64,000 nt of DNA from a virus: IMG/VR virus record IMGVR_UViG_3300017963_000209, positions 1 through 64,000 of that record. One strand, written 5' to 3'. The notes beneath the pieces are model-generated. The model had not been told where the DNA came from. It ran no database searches and was given only the letters and a program-made list of their open reading frames with translations. Shown here piece by piece: positions 23,816-31,867 of this stretch; within the stretch, counting starts at the first letter, position 1, and each line of letters opens with the position of its first letter. Made by a program: the position numbers and the translations under genes.

Positions 23816-24180
23816 ACGACCTGCAAGAATACTTCGGCGAGGAGCCGCCGAAGCCTCCCCGCTACAAGCCCCCGGACTGCACCGACAGCCACGGGGAGCC
23901 TATCAAGCGGGTGGGCAAGGCGGCGCTGACCCGGGTTCTCGACCACGCCGGCAACGTCACTGGGACCAGTCCCATGGACTACGCCATGGTGTATTGCGAG
24001 ACGCTTGGCGTCGGCATCGTACGCCAGGGAACCCAGGTCCGACATTCAACCTTCACCCTGTTCAGCCTAGCCGGACACGAGTTGGAGCTGAAGGGTGCCA
24101 AGGGACGTGACGAGGCGATTAGAAGGTTCCTGCGTCTGTTGCGCAAAGGCAAAGTCTATTCGCCCAAGGAGAAAGCATGA
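23812..24180 (+). CDS. hypothetical protein
   Basis: A 122-aa protein with a Pro/Lys-rich N-terminal part and a basic helix at the end. No family recognised. ATGA overlaps on both sides place it in a tight translational chain. Confidence 0.5.
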   Translation: MNDLQEYFGEEPPKPPRYKPPDCTDSHGEPIKRVGKAALTRVLDHAGNVTGTSPMDYAMVYCETLGVGIVRQGTQVRHSTFTLFSLAGHELELKGAKGRDEAIRRFLRLLRKGKVYSPKEKA

Positions 24181-24386
24181 TCTACGAAGCAGAGGTTATC
24201 GAGGTACGTTCCGTGCGCTGCCGCTACCGTGTCGAGGCCAGCCGACTGGAAGAGGCCTACGAACGATTCGAGGAAGGAGACACGGTCTCCGAGGAAGAAG
24301 TCAGGATGGAGGGCGTCCTCGAAAGGCAAGTTGTGCCGGAAACCGTGCGCAAAGATAACCAGGAGGGAGGAGACAGCGAAGGATGA
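24177..24386 (+). CDS. small acidic hypothetical protein
   Basis: A 69-aa Glu/Arg-rich protein. The layout, two strands followed by an ARL-type helix (SRLEEAYERFEEGD), is like the small phage/plasmid proteins with a YxVEA motif. Function unknown. Coupled by ATGA overlap to the dCTP deaminase gene. Confidence 0.5.
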   Translation: MIYEAEVIEVRSVRCRYRVEASRLEEAYERFEEGDTVSEEEVRMEGVLERQVVPETVRKDNQEGGDSEG

Positions 24387-25168
24387 AGCTATCAGGAATG
24401 AAGATCCGCGAGCTGGTGGAGAAAGATGAACTCATCATCGACCCGTTCGAGCCAGCGCAGCTCAACCCCAACAGCTACAATCTGCGGCTGGCCGACACGC
24501 TGGTGGTCTACGACACCATGCCGGCCGTCGAGGACTATCAACTCCGCCGTGCCTGCGGCCGTGGCGGTTGTGGATTGAAACCATCCCCCGTCTGGCGAAC
24601 CGATCTGGACCCGGTCCGCCGTGAACATGCCGCCAGCGCCCGCGTCTCGCGGCGGGACGAAACCAAAGCTATCCAGCGGGCCCGCATGTTCTCTTCCCTG
24701 CGGGGAGGCATCGGCCATTCAATACGCCGGCCGCTGCCGTTGGAGCTGGCCAAGTGGAGAGACGTGCTGGACATGGCCAAGGAGAACAAGACGCGGACGC
24801 TGAAGATCCCCGAAAAAGGCATCGTCCTCGTCCCCGGACGGCTCTATCTCGGTGCTACATTTGAGTACACCGAGACCCACACACTGGTCCCGTGCATCGA
24901 GGGCCGCTCCTCGGTGGGCCGGCTGGGGATCAACATCCACTCGACGGCAGGCTTCGGGGACGTGGGATTCTGCGGCTGCTGGACACTCGAACTGAGCGTC
25001 GTCGAGGCAGTTCGCATTTACGCCGGCGTCCAGATCTGTCAAATTGCGTACGAAGAGTTCACGGGCCCTGTACAGCCCTACCAGTCGGCCAAAGGTTACG
25101 CCGGCGCCTGTGAACCGAAACCGTGTGGCCTTTGGAAAGAGTTCGACGAGAAGGGGCATCCGACATAG
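24383..25168 (+). CDS. dcd: dCTP deaminase-family protein with ~83-aa insertion
   Basis: A 261-aa protein. Typical Dcd elements are present: LNPNSYNLRLADTLVVYD (27-44), then VLDMAKENKTRTLKIPE, IEGRSSVGRLG and TAGFGDVGF, CWTLEL and VQICQI. They hold the nucleotide-binding Arg-Ser-Ser and the catalytic Glu. The normal product is about 180 aa and makes dUTP (or dUMP) from dCTP for thymidylate synthesis. Here residues 45-127 (nucleotides about 24515-24763) form an Arg-rich insert between two halves that are continuous in ordinary relatives. It is in frame with no stop. ThyX and Tmk are also encoded. Confidence 0.85.
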   Translation: MKLSGMKIRELVEKDELIIDPFEPAQLNPNSYNLRLADTLVVYDTMPAVEDYQLRRACGRGGCGLKPSPVWRTDLDPVRREHAASARVSRRDETKAIQRARMFSSLRGGIGHSIRRPLPLELAKWRDVLDMAKENKTRTLKIPEKGIVLVPGRLYLGATFEYTETHTLVPCIEGRSSVGRLGINIHSTAGFGDVGFCGCWTLELSVVEAVRIYAGVQICQIAYEEFTGPVQPYQSAKGYAGACEPKPCGLWKEFDEKGHPT

Positions 25169-25179
25169 GAGGTCGCTCG

Positions 25180-25521
25180 ATGGGTGAGAATGGAATCTCG
25201 CTCACAGAGCTGTTGATCCGCCGCAGGCGGAACAACCGGCTCACGAAGCTGTTCGATCAAGGACGGCTACCGTTCCACCCTCGGCAGGGAGAACCGTGCA
25301 GTGACTGCGGAGAGAGCAAGGAGATCGGCCAACCCCGGGAGATGATCGAGATCGACGACCACGACGGCACCGAGCTGGTGCTGTGCGAGGCGTGCTTCAA
25401 GGCCAGATTCCACACCGGTCCCACCGAACATGTTCCGCGTTATGGCTACGGCAATCTCAACCCCGCCACGCCGAGGAGTGAAGAGCAGTACAACGGCGGA
25501 GACTTACGAGGTATCTGGTGA
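25180..25521 (+). CDS. small zinc-finger protein
   Basis: A 113-aa protein; ATG 25180 has a strong AGGAGG 8 bases upstream. Cys pairs CSDCGES (about residue 44) and LCEACF (about 72) form a probable treble-clef or ribbon finger. An Arg-rich helix precedes it. Followed by GTGA overlap with the alpha-CTD-like gene. Confidence 0.55.
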   Translation: MGENGISLTELLIRRRRNNRLTKLFDQGRLPFHPRQGEPCSDCGESKEIGQPREMIEIDDHDGTELVLCEACFKARFHTGPTEHVPRYGYGNLNPATPRSEEQYNGGDLRGIW

Positions 25522-25862
25522 AACAATTCGGTCCCCAGAACCGTCGTCGTCGACGACCACCGGACCCGGACTTCAACAAGTTCATGTCCGACGAAGAGCG
25601 TCGGGCAGAGGAGCTAGAATCCATCAAGGAGACGTCACTCGCCGATGTCGGTCTCCCTGTGCGAACCGTCAACGCCCTGGAGGAACGAGGCTGCTTCAAC
25701 GTCGGACAGCTCGCCAGTATGGAGCGCGTGGACCTGGTGACGATCGCCAACGTAGGTGATCGTACGATCCTGGACTGCAAGCAACGACTCGACAAGATGG
25801 GCGTTCCCCATCCCAACTGGAATCGCCCGCCACGACGAAGACGAAAGAAGAAGAAACGGTGA
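25518..25862 (+). CDS. RNA polymerase alpha-CTD-like protein
   Basis: A 114-aa protein with GTG start. Residues 39-97 match the C-terminal domain of bacterial RpoA along its length (LPVRTVNALEERG, VGQLASM, IANVGDRTI, KQRLDKMG). The E. coli DNA-contact residues R265, N268, N294, G296, K298, S299 and E302 correspond to R49, N52, N78, G80, R82, T83 and D86, so all are kept or conservatively changed. Both ends are strongly basic (RRRRRPP, RRRRKKKKR). It has no RpoA N-terminal domain. Likely a DNA-binding transcription factor that mimics the alpha-CTD; a general HhH DNA-binding role is the alternative. Confidence 0.65.
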   Translation: MKQFGPQNRRRRRPPDPDFNKFMSDEERRAEELESIKETSLADVGLPVRTVNALEERGCFNVGQLASMERVDLVTIANVGDRTILDCKQRLDKMGVPHPNWNRPPRRRRKKKKR

Positions 25863-26064
25863 CCACCCAATCGCCGCCGACGTTCCCACATCTGACTTGT
25901 CTTCGATATTGGTCAAACCCCTTGAGGGCCCCGAGTGCTCGGAGGGGTCCTCTTAGTAACCCCGATAGGGGTTAAAGCGGTAAACATTTAGCGTGTTGAC
26001 CGGTGGTCAACCGGTAAAGTTTTCACGATACCGGTATGACCATCTTCACCCCAGGAGAAGTGCT
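25863..26064 (+). promoter_or_regulatory. intergenic region with three stacked hairpins
   Basis: A 202-base gap, the longest in this part. It contains a terminator-like hairpin GAGGGCCCC/GGGGTCCTC (25924-25952), TAACCCC-GATA-GGGGTTA (25957-25974) and GTTGACC-GGT-GGTCAAC (25995-26011), then two ACCGGT sites. TTGACC inside the third dyad could act as a -35 box, but no good -10 is placed. The first two probably end transcription; the third looks like an operator for the genes from 26065. Confidence 0.55.
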
Positions 26065-26574
26065 ATGAGTAACGTCACGAGAAGCCAGACCATGTTGGGC
26101 CGGCTTCAGGAGGAGGTGATTGCCTCCGACTCCCGGCTGACGAGGCGCCCCAAGGCCAGTCGTCGGCTGATCAACTGTGCCGTAATCGAGCTGAACGAGA
26201 ACCCCAACCCCGACAGTGAGCAGGAGCTGGTCAAGGCCATCAAGACCAGGTACACCGCCGTCTACGGGTTCGGGCTGCTCGGTTACATCCTGGTGCACAT
26301 CTTCATCGGCGTGGTCGTGCACGTCATCGTGGAGAAGCTCCGGGAGTGGTGGGAGCGCAGGCAGAACCGAGACAAGGACGTCGTCGCCTACACCACGGAG
26401 ACGCTGGCCATGCTGGCCAAGCAGGCCAACGAGGACCTGGAGTCCGACAGCCACACCATCCGCGTGGCGACTTGTCCTCGCGACCCGGACTGCGTCTGCG
26501 AGGAGACCGACGCGGCCGTGGAGTGTCCCGGAGACCCCGACTGTGCTTGTGACGAGGAGGACAATGCCGGGTAG
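26065..26574 (+). CDS. single-pass membrane protein with Cys-Pro repeats
   Basis: A 169-aa protein. One transmembrane helix at about residues 68-92 (VYGFGLLGYILVHIFIGVVV core), a basic juxtamembrane segment (WWERRQNRD), and a C-terminal tail with two CP-x-DPDC-x-C units (CPRDPDCVC and CPGDPDCAC). The paired units could bind metal. First gene after the stacked hairpins; AGGAG lies upstream of ATG 26065. Confidence 0.55.
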   Translation: MSNVTRSQTMLGRLQEEVIASDSRLTRRPKASRRLINCAVIELNENPNPDSEQELVKAIKTRYTAVYGFGLLGYILVHIFIGVVVHVIVEKLREWWERRQNRDKDVVAYTTETLAMLAKQANEDLESDSHTIRVATCPRDPDCVCEETDAAVECPGDPDCACDEEDNAG

Positions 26575-27379
26575 CGAAAAGCTGGAAGTCGGCTACGCTC
26601 ACTACCAGCGTTGCATGTATGCGGCAGTGCTGGGCGCCCTCACGGGTCGCAAGTCGTTTCGTGGCTCCCCGGAGGGCATCCTGGCGATGTGCCGCCAGGT
26701 CAAGCATCTCTGGGTCCAGCAGCTCGACGGTCTGATGGAGGTCGGCTGGCCGCCGCTAATTGCGAATGGTCCACGCCTGTCCTACATGAAGAACTGTCCC
26801 TACTTCGGCGTCACGTACCCGAAGGGGAAGCGACTGCGGCCCTGTGGGCGCCCTCGTATCTGCCCGTTCTGTTGGGGGCGGATGTTCACGGCCCAGGTCT
26901 ACCTGAGGACCATTGCCGCCATGGAGCAGATCCGGGCGGACGGGGACATCCCCTATGTGATCACCTTTCAATACCGGATACGGTATAGCAAGTTCGGCGC
27001 CGAACCGGCGCCTTCTCCCAAGGACCTGGTGGCCAGGATCAGGGCGGAGGCCGGGGAGCGGCATACCGAGCTGGAGCAGATCCCGCATTGCGGCTCCTTT
27101 CTGCTGCACAAGATCGAGCCCTACGACCACGACGTCTACTTCTCTCGTGGCGGCGTTCTGGTTGCCCGCGGTCGTCGCGCCCTTCCCAGGCTGGAGGATA
27201 CCCGCCTGCGCTCCTATCGTAGCCCTCAACCCAAGCTATTGGTCTCGATCGTGGCCGGGGCTACCAGGTACCCTGGAGCGTTGTTGCTGGCCGACAGCAA
27301 GGAAGTCTGCGGCATCTTGGAAGAGACGCAGCACACGCGGACCGTGGCCTTCTCCGGCCTCCTCCGCAAACCCCTCTAA
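26564..27379 (+). CDS. hypothetical protein with CPFC-type zinc site
   Basis: A 271-aa protein, ATG 26564. Residues 77-104 (NCPYFGVTYP...PCGRPRICPFCWGR) resemble the zinc motif of some plasmid replication proteins, but no Rep catalytic Tyr or HUH motif is visible. The rest is unassigned. The TAA stop abuts a junction dyad. Confidence 0.45.
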   Translation: MPGSEKLEVGYAHYQRCMYAAVLGALTGRKSFRGSPEGILAMCRQVKHLWVQQLDGLMEVGWPPLIANGPRLSYMKNCPYFGVTYPKGKRLRPCGRPRICPFCWGRMFTAQVYLRTIAAMEQIRADGDIPYVITFQYRIRYSKFGAEPAPSPKDLVARIRAEAGERHTELEQIPHCGSFLLHKIEPYDHDVYFSRGGVLVARGRRALPRLEDTRLRSYRSPQPKLLVSIVAGATRYPGALLLADSKEVCGILEETQHTRTVAFSGLLRKPL

Positions 27380-27380
27380 C

Positions 27381-27398
27381 CTCAAAAGCGGTTTTGAG
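27381..27398 (+). repeat. 18-bp junction dyad, copy C (GCGG orientation)
   Basis: CTCAAAAGCGGTTTTGAG exactly fills the gap between a stop (27379) and a start (27399), leaving no base for a separate ribosome site. Translation of the next gene must be initiated from within or through this element. Confidence 0.9.
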
Positions 27399-27677
27399 AT
27401 GAGCAACGACTTTGAAGACGACTCCTTTGACGACGATCAGCCATGGAGCGGAGCGATCGAGGACATCGACCGCCTTCTTTCACTGATCGACGATCTGGAG
27501 GACAGCTACTCCGACGTCTACGAGCGGGGTGAAGATTTTCTGGCCGACGTCTACGAGCGGGCCTCCGAAGTTCGCAAGACGATCTTGCAGAACCAGCGGG
27601 TCACGCCGAGGCAGGAGAAGGCCATCGAGAACTGGACCGAGGGTGTCGAGAAGTGGCACCCGGAGCACAAGGACTGA
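27399..27677 (+). CDS. small acidic hypothetical protein
   Basis: A 92-aa protein with an Asp/Glu-rich N-terminal third and a long amphipathic helix (about residues 22-70). The start is directly after a junction dyad and has no ribosome site apart from GAG in the dyad's last bases. Confidence 0.5.
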   Translation: MSNDFEDDSFDDDQPWSGAIEDIDRLLSLIDDLEDSYSDVYERGEDFLADVYERASEVRKTILQNQRVTPRQEKAIENWTEGVEKWHPEHKD

Positions 27678-27679
27678 CT

Positions 27680-28288
27680 ATGTCGTTCGACGTCTACGAC
27701 GTACAATCGCCACCGTTTCCACGGGACATCGCCACCGTCCCGCGGATGTTGGACTACTTCCGCGAGCTGAAGGAATGGCTTGAACACTATCAGCCATGGG
27801 CCGACGAGCTGATGATGGCCCAGCACGACCAGAAGCTCTTTCCCGACGACCTGCCACCAATCCCCGACGAGCGGCACTACCTGTCGGTCGCCTTGGTGGA
27901 CATGTACCAAGCGTGGTTCGGGATGCGGCAGCTCCGAGAATACTGGGACGCCATGCTGCGGACCCACGAGGAGAGTTGGGACTGCCAGTCGGCCGTCATC
28001 TGGCGGCTCCGCTCCTTTCAGATCGGCATCGGAATCATCGACCACGCCTTCGTGCCGCCAGAGGTCCGTGAAATGCGGCAAATGCAATTCCGTAAGGAGA
28101 TGCAGAAGCGCACCAAGGATATTGTCCAGAAGCTAGGACTGCCTTCGCAGTTCCAGGGGGTAATCGGCATCGGCGGCGACGACGACAATCCGCCGGACGA
28201 CGATCAAGTCAACCTCGACGAACTCTTCTACGGAGACAGCGACGATGCCAGCGACGGCCACACGCCGCCAGAGCCGGAGACGGATTGA
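27680..28288 (+). CDS. hypothetical protein
   Basis: A 202-aa protein, helical and rich in Trp and Tyr through residue 150, then an acidic tail (GDDDNPPDDDQ). No family recognised. The following gene starts 44 bases before this stop. Confidence 0.5.
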   Translation: MSFDVYDVQSPPFPRDIATVPRMLDYFRELKEWLEHYQPWADELMMAQHDQKLFPDDLPPIPDERHYLSVALVDMYQAWFGMRQLREYWDAMLRTHEESWDCQSAVIWRLRSFQIGIGIIDHAFVPPEVREMRQMQFRKEMQKRTKDIVQKLGLPSQFQGVIGIGGDDDNPPDDDQVNLDELFYGDSDDASDGHTPPEPETD

Positions 28289-28742
28289 CCCGGAGCAGCG
28301 GAGGTTTCTGGTGCGGAGAACCCGCAACGTCTTGCGGGAGCACCCCGAGCTGAAACCCCTGCTGAAGCTCCTTCTTAGCCACGGCGGGGAGTTCGCCATA
28401 CTGCCCACTATCGAGTCGGATCTCGACGCCATCATCACTCGCGGCTACATTCAAGCCGGATGGAGCTTGCGGATGATGCGGGGAAGGGCCTGCCAATGCC
28501 ACGCCAACTCGGCGGAGCTGTACGACAACAACCGTCCGCGGTTGAAGCTCGTTACCGGCTATGCCATGAGCGACGACGGCATCTGGCGCCAGCACACCTG
28601 GCTGGTGGACACCCAACACGTCGTCCATCGGAGGCGGAAGCAGTTCCGCATCATCGAGACGACTACTCCCCGTCGTCGTTATTTTGGCTTTCAGCTCAAC
28701 GACGACGAGGCCGAGGATTTCGTCTCGGCCAACTTCTGGTAG
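28245..28742 (+). CDS. basic hypothetical protein
   Basis: A 165-aa basic protein. The N-terminus is Arg-rich, followed by a helical part and a beta-rich half (residues 95-150). No family recognised. Overlaps the previous gene by 44 bases; GGAGACAGCGACG upstream holds a weak ribosome site. Confidence 0.5.
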   Translation: MPATATRRQSRRRIDPEQRRFLVRRTRNVLREHPELKPLLKLLLSHGGEFAILPTIESDLDAIITRGYIQAGWSLRMMRGRACQCHANSAELYDNNRPRLKLVTGYAMSDDGIWRQHTWLVDTQHVVHRRRKQFRIIETTTPRRRYFGFQLNDDEAEDFVSANFW

Positions 28743-28786
28743 CCGCACATCGCGGCTCCGGCGCGAACATATAATGGTAGGAGCCT

Positions 28787-29419
28787 ATGAGTAAGTTTCG
28801 CGTGGGTGACAAAGTCACCTCGAAAGCCGATGCCGAGCCGTACTACTCGGGCTACGGCGGCAACCCCAAAGTCGTCATCCACCCGGGCCAGGTAGGTGTG
28901 GTGGCCCAGGTCGACGTTCCCGCTGTCCACCGAGGTAGTGGACGCGGCCAATTCAACTGCGTGGACTTCACCCTTCCCGGCGTCTTCCAGGGCAATCCCC
29001 GGCATGGGAATTGCGTGTGGAGATGCTCGCTGGCCGACAACGAGTTGGTCCGTGCCGCCGGGAAGGATTTCTGCGAGATGTGCGGTGCCCGTATTCCGCC
29101 CACCGCGGGCGAGGGCACTTGTCCTGCGTGTTTTCTTGTCACCATTTCTGGAGGGGAGTTTCATGTCAACGACGACGGACAAAGCGGAACTACAGTTCAA
29201 GCTGGAGGTGAAGAAGCCAGTGGTGAGGAGGGGGGACCAAAAAGCCTGGGGCCAAGCCTTCGATCTCGTGAAGACGGCTTTAACCAACCTCAATTTCACC
29301 GGCCCCTTCACGTTGGTCCCGCTGGCAAAGACGAGGTGGATGGGCAAGCCCGATCCGGCGATACGGGTAGGCCGCTACGAGAGGAACATTCTCCATCTGA
29401 CGGTCAAGCCGCCGGATAG
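28787..29419 (+). CDS. KOW/SH3-like N-terminus plus zinc ribbon, with overlapping tail
   Basis: A 210-aa frame. Residues 1-60 (FRVGDKVTSK ... PGQVGVVAQVD) resemble a small SH3/KOW barrel. Residues 103-122 hold a zinc ribbon (CEMCG...CPAC). Codons after about 125 overlap the next gene in another frame and read as low-complexity shadow, giving an 85-codon tail. Either the tail is tolerated read-on sequence, or a shorter product is made. Confidence 0.5.
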   Translation: MSKFRVGDKVTSKADAEPYYSGYGGNPKVVIHPGQVGVVAQVDVPAVHRGSGRGQFNCVDFTLPGVFQGNPRHGNCVWRCSLADNELVRAAGKDFCEMCGARIPPTAGEGTCPACFLVTISGGEFHVNDDGQSGTTVQAGGEEASGEEGGPKSLGPSLRSREDGFNQPQFHRPLHVGPAGKDEVDGQARSGDTGRPLREEHSPSDGQAAG

Positions 29420-29960
29420 CGGCAACGACGGCACCTGGGAGTATGGCCTCGTCACTCCCCCGCGCAAGATCGAGGCGGTCTTCAAGTCGATGCGGGCCTA
29501 TCTGAAGCCGCCCGACACGCCTCTCACCCAGCCGCTCGGCGCCGCCCTCAAGAAGGCGCTCACCCCTGAGGCCCCGCAGCCCACCGCGAAGACCAAGCCC
29601 ACGCCGACTGCCGAGCAGCGCTTCGGCGCCGGCATCGTGGAGGAAGTCGACTCCGAGGGGGCTAGTTCTTTGGGCCGGCAGTTGGTCAGTCGCATCTCCA
29701 AGCTGGAGGCCCTGGCCGGCCGCCTCGACAAGCGGAAGCAACAGATCCGTGAGATCCAGCAGCGTCGAACCACCTACCAGGAGATGGTTCAGGAGCTGAA
29801 GGGAAGGCTCGTCGCCGCCAAAGAGAAACTGGCCACCCTCGACACGGAGGAGCTGGAGCTGGAGGAGGCGAATGAGCAGGACAAAGAGGCGCGAGAGGCC
29901 GTCAAGGCCTTGGAAACTCTCCACAACCTGATCGGGGGATCGAACGGCAGTGGAGACTAG
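29163..29960 (+). CDS. coiled-coil hypothetical protein
   Basis: A 265-aa protein; ATG 29163 follows GGAGGGGAG. Residues 1-110 form a compact domain of unknown fold. A Pro/Thr/Lys-rich linker (about 125-150) leads to a long coiled coil (about 170-250) with heptad Leu and Glu/Lys, suggesting oligomerisation. It overlaps the previous frame by 257 bases. Confidence 0.6.
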   Translation: MSTTTDKAELQFKLEVKKPVVRRGDQKAWGQAFDLVKTALTNLNFTGPFTLVPLAKTRWMGKPDPAIRVGRYERNILHLTVKPPDSGNDGTWEYGLVTPPRKIEAVFKSMRAYLKPPDTPLTQPLGAALKKALTPEAPQPTAKTKPTPTAEQRFGAGIVEEVDSEGASSLGRQLVSRISKLEALAGRLDKRKQQIREIQQRRTTYQEMVQELKGRLVAAKEKLATLDTEELELEEANEQDKEAREAVKALETLHNLIGGSNGSGD

Positions 29961-29972
29961 GAACAACTGCCA

Positions 29973-30683
29973 ATGAGTAAGTACGACGGCAAGGTCGTCG
30001 ATCGCTGGTACTATGCGCCGGAGAACGACGACAAGAAGAAGGTGTGCGTGCGGCTGCGGCTCATCAAGAACTCGCGGGACGACAAGTATGACGGTCACGA
30101 CCGTAACTTGCCACCCTTCGAGACTCTCTCGGTGAGCTTCCACGTGCATGAGCCGGAGCTGGGTATCGAGCACTTCGAGGGCTCCGACGCGGAGATCCTC
30201 AGAAGAGCCATTTGGGCCCAGTTGGACAAGAGGTACAATATCGAGTGGGAGTCCTACTACCTGGTCACCGTGCGGCTGGAGACGCCGTACCGTGGCCTGG
30301 GGACGGGCTTCTGCCTGGAATACCGGGACATCGAGAAGGGGACGACCTGGGACGGCAAGGAGCTGCTCAAAGAGTATGCACACCGGGGCTGGAGAATTGA
30401 TCCCTGGCCGGGAGAGTTCAGAGACGAGGGAGGCCGCATCGAGGCGTGCATCCCTGCTACTCCGGTGAACACGAAGGGGCTCCAGGAGTTCAACGACAGA
30501 ATCGCGACACTGCGGGAGATACTCACCGACTTCTTGTCGCCCGAGAAGATCCTGCACGTGCTGGCCGACCTGGCTGGCGTGGACGCGATTTTGCCGGCTC
30601 CGGACCCCAAACTCCTCCAGGAGGAAGGGAGGAGAAGCCGTCGTCAGGGAGGGAGGAAGAAACGATGTCCCAAAAGATCATAG
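29973..30683 (+). CDS. hypothetical protein
   Basis: A 236-aa protein. The N-terminal 120 residues are beta-rich; the C-terminal part is helical and ends with a very basic stretch (GRRSRRQGGRKKR) that overlaps the next gene and may not be functional. No family recognised. Confidence 0.5.
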   Translation: MSKYDGKVVDRWYYAPENDDKKKVCVRLRLIKNSRDDKYDGHDRNLPPFETLSVSFHVHEPELGIEHFEGSDAEILRRAIWAQLDKRYNIEWESYYLVTVRLETPYRGLGTGFCLEYRDIEKGTTWDGKELLKEYAHRGWRIDPWPGEFRDEGGRIEACIPATPVNTKGLQEFNDRIATLREILTDFLSPEKILHVLADLAGVDAILPAPDPKLLQEEGRRSRRQGGRKKRCPKRS

Positions 30684-31117
30684 GCTTGTTGCAACAGCAG
30701 CCGGTCGTTGAGGTGCTCACCGTTGTGGAGAACCTCATCGAGTTGGCCGCCCAGCGTTTTGACGTCAGCCTGTCCGTGCCGGCGGCCGAGCGGCTGATTC
30801 AGTATCCACACTTTCGGTCGCTCCTCTATCTCTCGGGGCCTCCGAGGCGCGGATTTGCCAAGAACCGTGCCGAGGAAATCTCCCATCTGCTTCACCGTCT
30901 CAAGTTCCACATCATCGCCTTCGGCAACGGAGCGTGCCCCTTTCCGCGGCCGGCGGCGAACCCTAATCATATCGACTATCTCTCTGAAGAGGACCTGGCC
31001 GATCACTCCCATTTGGGGTATCGCGTATCCTCGCTGTCGGCAGCGAGAGCAACGCGATGGGCGATGGGTCCCGGGATGGAGGGTGCTTACCGACACTGGG
31101 AAGACGGGAGGTGCTGA
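30665..31117 (+). CDS. hypothetical protein
   Basis: A 150-aa protein, helical N-terminal half, Pro-rich middle. GGGAGGAAGAAACG upstream of ATG 30665 contains a strong ribosome site. No family recognised. Confidence 0.5.
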   Translation: MSQKIIGLLQQQPVVEVLTVVENLIELAAQRFDVSLSVPAAERLIQYPHFRSLLYLSGPPRRGFAKNRAEEISHLLHRLKFHIIAFGNGACPFPRPAANPNHIDYLSEEDLADHSHLGYRVSSLSAARATRWAMGPGMEGAYRHWEDGRC

Positions 31118-31605
31118 TGCCACGTTACCGAGCCGCAACCACAGCGGCAATGACGACGGCCTTGGAGGCCGTGAAGGCGTTTTGCGACGAGGAGAGCGCG
31201 GACGACTGGCCCGATGTCCGTAAGAAAGTCGACGAGGCCTTGGAGCTGGCACACGCGGACCAGGGTCGTCCCGAGAGTCCCAACCCGTTCGACGGTTCGG
31301 ACTACAACCCGGCCTTGGACGACGATCGCTTGAGGACTCAGCTCGGGAAGATCTTCAACGTCATGGCGGACGGTGAGCAGCACACGCTCACCGGGATCGC
31401 CCATCGAATCGGTGGCAATGCTCCGGAGGCAAGCATCTCCGCGCAGCTCCGCCACCTGCGGAAGGCCAAGCATGGGAGCTGGATCATCGACAAGATCCGC
31501 GACCCGACGCACAAGGCCCTGTTCCTCTACCAGATGAGGAACCCGGACGGGACGACGATCCCTCCGCTGAAACCGCTACAAGAAGAAAACCAGGCCGATG
31601 GCTGA
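31117..31605 (+). CDS. winged-helix-like protein
   Basis: A 162-aa protein. Residues 68-125 (LRTQLGKIFNVMADG, HTLTGIAHRIGG, ISAQLRHLRK) have the spacing of a winged helix-turn-helix, with a following WIIDK strand pair. DNA binding is likely by family pattern; target unknown. ATG 31117 shares its A with the previous stop (TGATG). Confidence 0.5.
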   Translation: MPRYRAATTAAMTTALEAVKAFCDEESADDWPDVRKKVDEALELAHADQGRPESPNPFDGSDYNPALDDDRLRTQLGKIFNVMADGEQHTLTGIAHRIGGNAPEASISAQLRHLRKAKHGSWIIDKIRDPTHKALFLYQMRNPDGTTIPPLKPLQEENQADG

Positions 31606-31867
31606 CGTACTCTTGCCTCCCAAAGTCCCGACCCTTGAGCGGGTCCAGGCTGTTCGGGTGGATTCACAGAAGATCGGCGAGTTTCTTGACTGGCTGATCG
31701 AGATGCACAACGACGCCGAGGTCGCCGACCTCCACGTCGACAAGCTCCTCCACGAGTATTTCGAGATCGACCCCGAAAAGGAGGAGAACGAGAAGCGCGA
31801 GTTGCTGGCTTACCAGCGGCTGTTGAACGCGAGAACCGACATCCGAAAGGAGCTTGGTCTTGCTTAG
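31598..31867 (+). CDS. small helical hypothetical protein
   Basis: An 89-aa acidic helical protein of unknown role. It starts 8 bases before the previous stop and overlaps the following TTG-start gene. Confidence 0.5.
   Translation: MADVLLPPKVPTLERVQAVRVDSQKIGEFLDWLIEMHNDAEVADLHVDKLLHEYFEIDPEKEENEKRELLAYQRLLNARTDIRKELGLA

Noticed and set aside
24570-24581. GTGGATTGAAAC inside the dCTP deaminase insert, which matches the end of type I-C CRISPR repeats.
   Set aside because: It is a single copy; the only other AAAC-ending hairpin nearby (about 24630-24664) is not a repeat of it, and the frame is open. No array and no cas gene.
24515-24763. Intein in the dCTP deaminase.
   Set aside because: The insert is far shorter than a mini-intein and lacks the N-terminal Cys/Ser and the C-terminal His-Asn pair.
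26564-27379. Plasmid-type replication initiator, based on the CGRPRICPFCW motif.
   Set aside because: No HUH metal site or catalytic Tyr could be found, so only a zinc site is supported.
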